The notes under the pieces: generated by a model
Told to the model about the DNA's origin: nothing
Database searches by the model: none
Seen by the model: only the letters and a program-made list of their open reading frames with translations
Position numbers and translations under genes: made by a program
Assembly (NCBI GenBank): GCA_000310025.1
Contig: FN649750.1
Coordinates: 3,076,976-3,110,475 of the forward strand
Length of the DNA stretch: 33,500 nt
Direction of reading: 5' to 3'
Source: Ectocarpus siliculosus
Taxonomy: Eukaryota; Sar; Phaeophyceae; Ectocarpales; Ectocarpaceae
Shown: piece after piece, positions 10,465 to 17,926 of the stretch
Layout of the letters: the number at the start of each line of letters is the position of its first letter
Numbering within the stretch: the stretch's first letter is position 1

Positions 10465-13400
10465 AGACCCGCACCCCCCGGCGCGCCCCCCCCCCCACCG
10501 CNNNNNNNNNNNNNNNNNNNNNNNNNNNNNNNNNNNNNNNNNNNNNNNNNNNNNNNNNNNNNNNNNNNNNNNNNNNNNNNNNNNNNNNNNNNNNNNNNNN
10601 NAGGGGCCCCCCTTTAAGGGTTTTTTAATTTTGGGGGGTGTTTTTCTGGGGGGAAACCCAAAAGGGGGGGGTTTCCCCGTGTTTAAAACCAGGGGAAAAA
10701 GGTTCCCGTTGGGTTTTTTATTTTTTGGCAGTTTTTCGGCGGGTGGGTTTTTTCCTCAAAAATTTTTTGGCCCCGGGTTTTCGGGCCCCCCACTTTTTAA
10801 GGGGGGGGGGGCCCTTTTCCCTTTGAACCCCCCCCCCCCCCCCCCCATCCCGCCGCTAAACTTCGATTCCCCGTGTCGCGCTGCCCTACTCTCGTTTTTC
10901 AGGGCCAGAGACCGCTACCCCGGCTACTCCAAGCCGCGGCCCCAAGACAGATGCCAAGCAGACTGCAGCACCCACGGTGCTCTCTCCTTCTCAAGCTGCT
11001 GAAGAAGTCAACACTCCGCCACCAGGGTCGAAGAAGGGTCAAAGTGAGGAAATATCGAAATATCCCGCCCCAGATGTTTGGTTAGCCTTGATTAGCCGGG
11101 ATTCCCTATCAACCCACGGCATATGTGGTTTAGCACAGCACGCGCAAGGTTTGATGGCCGGCTTCTGGCCCATCCCTGTGAAACGAAAGCCTGGGCCAAA
11201 CCCCGGCACACCGCTCCGTCCCGGCATTGTAGGGATGCGAGGTCAATGGTCTAACGACTGCGGCATGTGTTTTCATGAGTACACCCCCCCCCCCCATGCC
11301 CTCCTCTGTTAAAACCAACTTTCGGCGTGTAATGTTCACCGGCCGGCTTGGGAGTTCAAGTGTAGCCGCGGTGGTTGTGCATGATACCCCCGGTGGATGT
11401 TGCGACTGTAGCTGTAGAAGGGGGTATAGGTTCAGCGCGATTACCGCTAGTGCTAGTAGAAGCTGCCGGGCTGATGTTTGACTGCATTTCGTTCAACCCT
11501 CGTTTGCTACTTGTAGTTATACTTTTTTAGGATAGTGTCGTTGTTATTGTTGTTGTTGTTCTGCTGCCGCAGTTCAGCGGCAGGGTGTCAACGACTCTGC
11601 AGACAACGCTGTGCGCATTGGCTTGGAGCCTTACCTGCAAATCGGCACGGATGAAATGGCACCACGAGCCCTCCCTCGTCAATTTTTCGTTTGTCAAGCA
11701 CTGCCGTGTGCTATCACCGTACGTGCCTCTTTGCACACCGCTCAACGCTAGCTTCACCTGATTTGTTGACGTTTCCTGTCCTTGCTGACCTCTTCTTCTC
11801 TTTTTCCGAGCATGGCTTAATGGACTTTGGCATCCATCGACGGTATCATTACCGGTCGACACAGAAATCACCGTGTCCTTCCACCATGAATTGGACGTAA
11901 CCTCTCTTTCAACACATCAGAAAGGACCACAATTTATTGAGTTCTAGCTTCCCGGGGGCGCAACCGTACCCCAGTGGTACTTTCTGAGCCTGGTGGTGGC
12001 TTGATGGTGGGCCGTTCAGTGACTTATCTCTCTTGCTTGTTCCGGACGGAAATGACAGCGCTCCACCGGAAGTTGTGCGAGGTTCCGGGATGCAACGTTC
12101 AGCCCAGCTTCGGCGCTCCGGGTGCGTTTGCTTTCGATTGCTGTGTACACGGGGTAGCGATGTTTCAATGTTTGATCCTTAGTGCACGTTGGAGAGAGAC
12201 GAACGAGGCAATATCTTTGCTCGCATTTTGCAGCGATCCACAGAGGGGGAGAGACAGGGAAAGAGATGCCACGGGCCTGTCGTCATGGCGTTGGTAACCC
12301 GTGTTTTTGTTTGACGGCCGGTGTACCTGTTGCGGATGTCACTCATTGGAAGCAAAGCTGTGTCGGAACTAGAAAAGACCTTTCAATCGCATCGCCTCCA
12401 CCCACTGAGATGCGTGGCCCAATGCGATTCAACGCGCCCAAGGCAAGTAGTGCGTGTCAACTCGCCCCGCCCCCACCGTCATTAACCAGCCTGGTCAATG
12501 GAAGCCGGACCTACTCTACTCTGGCTATGTTTGGAACACAATGATCGGTGATATACCATACCGCGACCCTGCACGATCATGACTCCGCCCCGCCCTCGCC
12601 CCGTTCCGTCCCATTCCACTTAGGCACCGGAAAGCCTAGGTTTTGCACGGGGCACAAGCAGGAGGGGCACGTGAGCCTCAAGAACCGCCCATGTATATTC
12701 CCGGGGTGAGTGTGTCGCTGATGCTGTCACATCTGCGGTGCCCCCCGCTCCTAGACTCCGGAGGCGCGTCTGAGCGCCCCCCCCCCCTTGTCTGCCGTTC
12801 TTTTAAGCTTAAACTTTGTCGGAAATGCCTTTTAAACTGGCGCACACAGCCTTCTATACCTTTTTTTTAAGGTAAGTTAGCCTGTAACCCCGGGAATCGA
12901 CGGGTCAAGCTTTTGATCAGCACGAACAGATGAAGGTACTGGGTACAGAGGTCGGAACGTTTTTTAGTACGACGACAACAACAACAGCAGCAACAACAAC
13001 AACAACAACAGCAACAACAACAACGCAGCCGTATCGCAGCTGGGATGGGTTCAGGGTGTTGGTTCAACCATTCGAGTGCTGGTGTATCAGTAGTCTCCAA
13101 GACCTTCAGGCTTCTTGGTTGCTGCTGCATGGTTACAAAAATGTTGGATGGCGCTGCATGATCTGGTTTGGTCGCATAGAGGTTAAGCCCGTGCGCTGCT
13201 GGTCTACTGTTAAATATCCTTGGGCTGTTCGGAATGTCTACATTGACCACATCATCAAGGACTGGGATGCTAGCGATGCGTTCCTCCTTATACCGTCGTT
13301 TAGTATAATGTGTGAATGACATCAAACAGAGAATGCCCCTTGAGAGACCCCCCCGTTTGACGGGATGGGTGGGAGTCTTTTCAGTGAGGGTTGAGTAACA

Positions 13401-15417
13401 CCTGCTACTTTGGTGGCAGGTTGCGTGCGAGGGCTTCGCGTTTCATCGGTCGGAGAAAGTGCCGATTGTTTGGAAGTTTAGTGGAGAGGTCGGACCGCTT
13501 TCTTGACCAGACAACAGTAACCACAGCAACAGCAGCAGTAAGACCACAACCCGACCCCAGCAGCACCAGCAACAGGTGTAGGCGAAGATGACCGCCTAGA
13601 GTTGAAACACCACACCTGCAACGTTCGTTTCCCATCTTTTTGGCATTGCTGCCCTCTGCGCGTTTTCTCGATGAACCTACGGAACAACTGCAGGTGCAAC
13701 ACCAGGCCACACTACGGCCCTTCGATGGGCCGTCCGGTGTTCTGCGCCACCCACAAGAAGAAGTCCCACGTGCACCTGTTGAAGGAGGCCGAGAGCTTGG
13801 GGAAGCTGCAGGAGCTTGACACGTGAGCCGGGCTGTGTAGGTTGTGGTGCTGGCGGAAGTGATACCAACCCCCGCCCCACAGAGACGTTTTTTCCTCCAT
13901 GGATTTATGTTTCATCTCGAGCTGTGAGAGAGGCTGGGGTAGAGGGTAGAACGGCCTTTTGATTAAAGTAAAGATGGCCTGAACCCTAGCCTAAACCCAA
14001 CAACGCCCCCCTCGGCCCCTCTCAGTCAACGCAGACAACGCCGCCGCAAGTTGCTCAAAAGCACATGCAAGAAGGAACGTTCCGCCGATGCCAAGCGCCC
14101 GAACAAAAAGGCCAAACGCGAGACTAAGGGTGACGTTTCGCCGGAGGTGGAAGGGAAGGGCCAGAAGACCAAGAAAAAAAAGGACAAATCGGACAAGGGT
14201 AAGGGGCCAGCGAGAGGGAAGGGATCTGTTGTTGACGGCAAAGGGCCCACGTCTTCTGGAGGGAAAAAAGCTGCAGAGGGAGCTGCTGCTGCTGCTGCTG
14301 CTGCTACAGCAGCAGAAACTACGGGGTCTGCCGCAAAGAAGAGCAAGAACGCGGGGCGCAAGGGTTCCGCCGAGAACCTCACCCGTCTACCGGCATCACC
14401 ACGCGCAGCTTCGCCGTCGACTACACCGCCCGCGGGTTCAGCGACGACCGCATCCGGTAACCGACTCCACCTGCGAACGGCGCCTATGGTGTTGGTCCTG
14501 CCCGGTGGCGCGGCAGGGGTGCCTCAAAGGGAAGGCGCGGATGAGTCCCCCCGAGCGGCGGACGACGGCGGCGGCGGCTCCGGCGGTCGCAGGGCCCGCG
14601 CCCCGTCGCGGAAGTTCCTCGAGGCCTCGGGAAGGGTAGCCGACGAGGGCGCACAGCTGCTGACCAAGGCCAAGAAGGAGGAGGAGAACAGGCTTAAGAG
14701 GGAGATGAAGGAGCAGCGGAGGGCAGCCAAGTCGGCGGGGCTCAAGCTCGGGGAGGTAATCGAGGCCACCACCGTTCCGCTGTGCGAGGAGGAGGAGCCC
14801 GGGAGCGGGGGCGGCGGCGGCGGGGGCGGCGGCGGGAGCCGGGGGAGCGACGGCGGTGGCGACGCGTTTAGCGTCGGTGAAGCGTCGCCATCGTGGAGGA
14901 AGCTAAGCCTTTCGGGCATGCTGCGGGCAGCCCAACAGCAGCAGCAAGAAGAACAACAACCGGCGGAAGCGGAAGCGAAGCAACGATCCTTGTCCACGAA
15001 GGACTCTGGCACCAAGAGCGGAGCAGTGCCGACCGCGGGCAAGAAGCGGGAGAGGCCGAGTGCGCCGGCCGCTGCCCCGGAGAACGGCGGCAGCAAGCCG
15101 CCGAAAGGGGACGGTGGCGAGCCGACTGGCACACCCAGCCAAAGGCGCGGCAAGACCAGCAGCAGTAGCGGAAGAACCGACAACGGAAAGAGCTCCAAGC
15201 GCCTCAGGTTGTCGAACGGAAGCGGTGGTGGCGGCGGTAGCCGTGGCGGAAAGGGTCACGACAGCGAGGGAAAACGGCGGAGCCCCCGGGGACACGAGGG
15301 CGAGGGGGAGAGCGGTGGCAAGACGGGAGGGGGAACTGTCAACGGCAAGGTCTTGTGCGAGATCGACACCTGCTACAGGCCGGCTTCGTACGGGATAGGC
15401 GACACCGCGCGCCTTTG
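5159..15417 (+). CDS. EsV-1-7 repeat cysteine-rich protein, multi-exon gene
   Basis: The gene was assembled from exons 5159-6682 (tentative), 7453-7606, 8219-8330, 9109-9241, 10903-11043, 12059-12121, 12624-12705, 13694-13822 and 14035-15417. All introns are GT-AG and all junction phases agree. The joined protein carries at least five clear repeats of the form C-x4-C-x15-18-C-x2-H, with conserved R-P-S-Y-G-like residues after the second Cys and Phe before the third. Two clear inter-repeat spacers after His are 12 residues. This is the EsV-1-7 signature, named from a gene of an Ectocarpus virus and known in brown algae from the developmental regulator IMMEDIATE UPRIGHT. The biochemical role of the family is unknown, and a metal-binding fold is inferred from the Cys/His pattern. 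The repeats are separated by a Gln/Glu-rich region, a Pro/Thr/Ala linker and a long Lys/Gly/Ser-rich region with basic clusters resembling nuclear localisation signals. The start exon is unknown. The gene either stops just after 15417 (TGG TGA if unspliced) or continues to a terminal exon near 17815. The family assignment is secure; the exact ends are not. Confidence 0.8.
5576..6640 (+). repeat. CAG/CAA-rich coding minisatellite with GAG/GAA block
   Basis: The sequence is an imperfect tandem array with a period of about 117-150 bp. The marker AACAGCTACCACAA or a close variant recurs at about 5679, 5799, 5916, 6067 and 6204, and a diverged copy lies near 6492. Between markers are (CAG)n runs, AAGGATCACCAG segments and GAGGAG segments. 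From about 6250 to 6430 the array becomes almost pure GAG/GAA. In the + frame used above it encodes QRQQLPQ-type repeats and then poly-Glu. Replication slippage probably makes this region length-variable between strains. Confidence 0.85.
6683..7452 (+). other. Intron between Gln-rich exon and repeat exon (inferred)
   Basis: No supported coding sequence is seen. The acceptor is GGTTGCCTGGTCAG at 7452. A Cys-containing open frame at 6777-7175 was inspected; it lacks the EsV-1-7 spacing, and its phases do not fit an extra exon. Confidence 0.4.
7453..7606 (+). CDS. EsV-1-7 gene exon: one complete repeat plus first Cys of the next
   Basis: The exon starts after TCAG (7452) in phase 1 and ends at GAAGG|GTGGGC in phase 2. 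It encodes a perfect C-x4-C-x16-C-x2-H repeat with Cys codons at 7473, 7488 and 7539 and His at 7548; the second Cys is followed by GERPSYS. It then continues into KTCGAEG, whose Cys (7593) is the first of the next repeat. Splicing to 8219 places the partner Cys exactly four residues later. The first Cys (7473) may also close the repeat begun in the preceding exon. The start is the least certain boundary; an alternative acceptor lies at 7459. Confidence 0.8.
7617..7723. repeat. GTT/GTG/ATTGGT/GTC simple repeats
   Basis: This is a compound trinucleotide and hexanucleotide tract just inside the intron that follows the exon ending at 7606. It runs from TGTTGCTGCTG through (GGT)n and (TATTGG)n to (GTT)n and (GTC)n. 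Confidence 0.85.
8219..8330 (+). CDS. EsV-1-7 gene exon: second half of a repeat plus first Cys of the next
   Basis: The acceptor is CCCCATTCTACAG (8218) and the donor CAATGCCAG|GTACTC. The first base completes a Gly codon from 7606, and Cys at 8220 follows. The repeat continues with an 18-residue spacer, slightly long for the family, then Cys (8277)-x2-His (8286). After exactly 12 residues, Cys (8325) opens the next repeat and the exon ends one codon later in phase 0. A (TGC)n run follows in the intron (about 8379-8409). Confidence 0.82.
9109..9241 (+). CDS. EsV-1-7 gene exon: second half of a repeat and linker
   Basis: The acceptor is TTATTTTCAACAG (9108) and the donor GGCAGCG|GTAAGG leaves phase 1. 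The exon begins HGEC; with the upstream CQ this completes C-x4-C. The motif continues DGTPRYGG, then Cys (9166)-x2-His (9175) followed by Lys. The tail MYTTRDGVLYVATRDGS has no Cys, so no new repeat is opened here. The phase fits the Pro/Thr-rich linker exon at 10903. Confidence 0.83.
10210..10860. other. Probable assembly artefact: noisy duplicate around an N gap
   Basis: The stretch 10601-10850 reads as a homopolymer-smeared copy of 10210-10460. Both contain, in the same order, CCCTTTAAGG, TTTTTAATTT or TCTTAATTTG, GGGGAAACCCAAAAGGG, TTCTTAAGCGGGGGGG or TTTTTAAGGGGGGGGG, and a CCCTTNGAACCCCCC run. This is expected from a low-quality read end placed next to its good counterpart, separated by 100 Ns. 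Confidence 0.75.
10502..10601. other. Assembly gap (100 N)
   Basis: One hundred N characters lie between a poly-C run and low-complexity sequence. A round 100 usually denotes a gap of unknown size. Frames spanning it are meaningless. Confidence 0.98.
10903..11043 (+). CDS. EsV-1-7 gene exon: Pro/Thr/Ala linker
   Basis: The acceptor is CTCGTTTTTCAG (10902). Two leading bases complete the Gly codon left by 9241, giving PETATPATPSRGPKTDAKQT and more Ala/Ser/Pro-rich sequence up to PPPGSKKG. The preferred donor is GTGAGG at 11044; a weaker one (GTCAAA) at 11038 has the same phase. No Cys is present. This linker separates the upstream repeat block from the downstream one. It is supported by phase continuity on both sides and by the poly-pyrimidine acceptor, not by homology. 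Confidence 0.6.
11178..11293 (-). mobile_element. Dispersed repeat with C-run end, possible SINE, copy A
   Basis: This shares a block of about 46 bp (TGTAGGGATGCGAGGTCAATG through GGTCTAACGA) with 25909-26018. A diverged copy lies at the right edge of the window. All copies end in ATGAGTAC plus a C-run. On the minus strand the core reads TGCCGCAGTCG, one mismatch from an RNA polymerase III A box, and continues GTTAGACCATTGACCTCGCA, which resembles a tRNA D/anticodon region. The B-box match is poor. The copy lies in the EsV-1-7 gene intron after 11043. Confidence 0.5.
12059..12121 (+). CDS. EsV-1-7 gene exon: first two thirds of a repeat
   Basis: The exon is short (63 nt), with acceptor GGAAATGACAG (12058) and donor CCGG|GTGCGT. 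It encodes LHRKLCEVPGCNVQPSFGAP and the first base of a Gly codon. Cys codons at 12076 and 12091 give C-x4-C, followed by the family-typical P-S-F-G. Read-through gives a second apparent Cys/His (DCCVH), but splicing to 12624 restores an exact x16 spacing to the next Cys, so the splice is preferred. Confidence 0.75.
12624..12705 (+). CDS. EsV-1-7 gene exon: end of one repeat, start of the next
   Basis: The acceptor is TTCCACTTAG (12623) and the donor CCCGGG|GTGAGT is consensus. The exon encodes TGKPRFCTGHK, completing the repeat opened at 12076 with Cys (12644)-x2-His (12653). After exactly 12 residues, Cys (12692) with IFP opens another repeat. The exon ends in phase 2, one codon before the next Cys. 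This is the same intron position as at 7606. Confidence 0.85.
12706..13693 (+). other. Intron with CAA repeat and antisense open frame
   Basis: The intron holds a (CAA)n/(CAG)n tract (about 12971-13025). A minus-strand open frame (12867-13325) has a protein-like C-terminal half; see findings. No forward exon is needed between the bounding exons because their phases match. Confidence 0.6.
13694..13822 (+). CDS. EsV-1-7 gene exon: second half of a repeat
   Basis: The acceptor is GGAACAACTGCAG (13693). One leading base completes Gly, then Cys (13695) completes C-x4-C with 12692. NTRPHYGPSMGRPVF is followed by Cys (13743)-x2-His (13752) and KKK. A helical-looking tail (LLKEAESLGKLQELD) runs to the donor GACAC|GTGAGC in phase 2. 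This is the most typical repeat in the window. Confidence 0.88.
14035..15417 (+). CDS. EsV-1-7 gene long basic low-complexity exon
   Basis: One base completes the Thr codon from 13822 after the acceptor CAACGCAG (14034). The exon (1383 nt) is open throughout. It encodes a Lys/Arg-rich start with a nuclear-localisation-like cluster (KRPNKKAKRE), a Lys/Gly/Ala-rich region with a 9-Ala run (about 14281-14307), a Ser/Pro/Thr segment, a predicted-helical charged stretch (RKFLEASGRVADEGAQLL onward, about 14609-14730), poly-Gly, a Gln/Glu patch and more basic clusters (GKKRERP, SSKRLRL). It ends KVLCEIDTCYRPASYG, a C-x4-C repeat start (Cys at 15356 and 15371). The donor CTTTG|GTGAGA leaves phase 2 with TG, so a next exon starting with C or T would supply the third Cys. 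Without splicing the frame stops at TGG TGA. Confidence 0.82.
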
Positions 15418-17814
15418 GTGAGAGACCAAGCGTGTCCATTCTTGTCCCGAATATGTTTCGCAGAAAGGGCTTGTGCAGCGGCTCTCGCCTGGTTGTTATT
15501 TTTGGCCTGGAGCTCTTCTTCCTTCGTACATCCGCTGCATTAGAAACAGCGGCGATGGTCGTTCGAATTGACTACACGTTTCCCGTAGCTGGTGAAAGAA
15601 CAGCACCGTCTGAACACTTTTGCTCTTTGTTTAAATCGCTCAGTCAAATTCCACCGATTGGAACATCTCGCTTGCCGAGAACCACACACGAGTGGTGCAG
15701 GAGGTATCTCTGTCACGTTTCTACCATTGTCATGAATGTTGTCCGACGGAAAAGCCATACGTCTTACGCGTAGTGTCACTACTGTAGGGTGTTCAAAACA
15801 GCCACTCTAGGTTGACTGCACGGCGATTGTTGTGGTCCCAGAACAACGAGTTTCTGGGGGAGTCGTGCTGCAGAGCTTCACGTCTTTTCTTTTTTTCCCT
15901 GCGACGATGAAGACTGCTGTGACTTGTATTCGCCTTCATGGCATCCCTCAAAAGTTATGCTACAGTAGTTTTGCGCGCTCTTCGCAGTTGCACTGTCCCA
16001 AGCCGCTCGCAATGATCTAGAGGATGCCTGAAACAATCATTCAAGCGTTGCATTCCAGGTGAACGCAAATATGATGCCTACAAGATAACGCTTCACGGGT
16101 GGTGTTCCAGCGTTACCAAAATGCTATCATTTGCTCAGTAAAAGCGGTCCTGCGCATTCTAAAGGCCGGTTTATTGTTTTTCTTTCGAATTGCCTTGACT
16201 AATATTTTCTGTGGCCTACGGAGGGAGACTTCCCCCGTACCACACGTCCCGCACGGCACAAAGCCTCCGCGGTATCCTAACGTGCCTCTGCTACTAAACA
16301 CAAATCTCCCTCCGAATACCACCAGACGGGACGAAACTGTTGTACAGTAGCCGTCTCGGACGATTGAGCCTCCCAATGGTACGCTTCCATTCAGAAAACA
16401 CCCCATGCTACGCTAACTTGCTTCTACATAGCAAAGGTGGCTCCTCCGAGTCACAGAAAATATTAAGAGGCCTCTTCAAAGTGAGCCCACACTCGTAACA
16501 TATCTCCTATCCCCCACCTTCGAAAGAAAAGGGGTGGGTGGGCGGGAGAAAAGCCACGACATGATTGCTAGCTATCGTCCAAAATTCGATGTAGCTAGCT
16601 GCTGCCCTTCTGCCGCGTGACTCCAAAGCGGGCTGCATGGTACATATTGTGTCTTTCTCACAACGTGGCCTTTGGGTCCAGTGGACAAGCGTCTATCAAA
16701 CTCTTGCCGCAGGAGCAGCGAGGCAGCAGAATGAGAACTACGTGAGACCTTTCTCTTTTTGGGACCCCAGAAAACCGAACCAAGGCATCCGAACCAACGT
16801 GCCTCCAGCGCGGCACAACAAGAACCCGGATACACACGTAGATCTGGGAGATGTTCCGAATTCTTCCGTGCACAATAAACTACAGTTTGTTCGGTCTTCG
16901 ACAACAAATTTTCATGTATCTCGCGCCTCCACTATCCACGATCTAGCTCCTTCAACCCAGGCCTTGAGTCAACCCCCCGGACGATCGTCACCTAACCACT
17001 TGTCCGTGCGTCTGTCTGTCTGTCTGTCTTCATCGGTACCGCCAGCAATGTACACAAGACCCCCGCTGCAAAGGGCAGCAGCAAGCCCCTGCCTATCTGA
17101 TGGACGCCCTTGTACCCGCCTGGTGTTGTGAGGGAACTCAAACCGCGGAGAGCGACAAGAGCCAGGGTCGGCGTGATAATCAGGAAGAGTTCTGACGCGT
17201 GGTCGAGAACCGCGTCCTGGATGCGGCATTCCGTCTCCAAATCTATGGAGCCTTCGGTAACGAGCCCCCTAGAATTCGGTTCCGATCGGGACGCTTTGGG
17301 GCCAAGGGTACACGATGCTGGGACTTATTGTCTCCGCCTATGTACACTTCTACTTTTTTCGACGGGTCCCGCAATAATTACTGCACCAAGCCCTTTTGAG
17401 TGCTTTCCTTCCTCTACACTATATGTATGGCCAGCCGTACGGTGTCGTTCATCGTGTCGTGGCTGTGGCGGTTATCACAGAAAGGTAGCATTTGAGAGCA
17501 GCGGGGCGCGTGGTTCAGATCTTCGTTCCAAGCAGCAACAAACCGCGTGCATTGCTGCCTAAAGTGGGTGCCATCGAGACCTCCCACTCGCCGCGCTGTG
17601 CGACGCGCGGGTGCCATAGTCCGTTTGTGCAGATTGAACCACACCAGCGGCACAGTTTGCACTTACACGCTGTCTCGGACAGGTGCCACATGGCTGGGAC
17701 TACGGCGTAAGCTTTGCGGTAAGGGTCACGGGTAGTGTACCGTCCAGTGGCTCCACTAAGTCGCAAAAAGTGTTGAGCATCTTGCTCAGGTGTAGGGAGC
17801 ACGGGCACGACTAG
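15418..17814 (+). other. Long intron or 3' flank, no supported exon
   Basis: This is either a 2.4-kb intron or the 3' side of the EsV-1-7 gene. Open frames on both strands (for example 16572-16907 minus and 17515-17808 minus) have no recognisable domain. A (TGTC)n run lies at about 17007-17028. Confidence 0.4.
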
Positions 17815-17926
17815 CTGCTGTCATGGCCGCTGTCGAAGGTGGTGCGCCGCAGGTGGGGCCGATGCTGAAAGCTACAAGCGAGGCGGCTTCGTGAAGGCGC
17901 TTGGGGCACGTTCGTGCATACCCTGA
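17815..17926 (+). CDS. Candidate terminal exon of the EsV-1-7 gene
   Basis: After GGGCACGACTAG (17814), one base C would complete a Cys codon with the TG left at 15417. The frame then reads CCHGRCRRWC, giving C-x2-H, and continues through Ala/Gly-rich sequence to SCIP and a stop at 17924-17926. This supplies the missing third Cys and His of the half-repeat ending the previous exon. The acceptor has a weak pyrimidine tract and the intron would be 2.4 kb, so this is a hypothesis. Confidence 0.3.

Larger units (their letters stand above)
9242..10902 (+). other. Intron of about 1.66 kb containing the assembly gap
   Basis: The bounding exons join in phase, so no extra exon is required. A Cys-containing frame near 9700-9790 was examined and does not fit the family. 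The intron contains the N-gap and a corrupted duplicate stretch described separately, so its true length is uncertain. Confidence 0.6.

Noticed and set aside
10349-11002. Open frame spanning the N gap
   Set aside because: It is open only because Ns and homopolymers carry no stops.
12122-12297. Read-through of the exon at 12059 into DCCVHG
   Set aside because: It gives C-x2-H by chance, but splicing at 12121 to 12624 gives exact x16 spacing and a proper continuation.
13061-13074. GGTTCAACCATTCG as a tRNA B box
   Set aside because: No A box or cloverleaf could be drawn around it.
17574-17690. C-x4-C segment (CATRGCHSP) as an EsV-1-7 repeat
   Set aside because: The third Cys and His are not at family spacing, and R-P-S-Y-G is absent.
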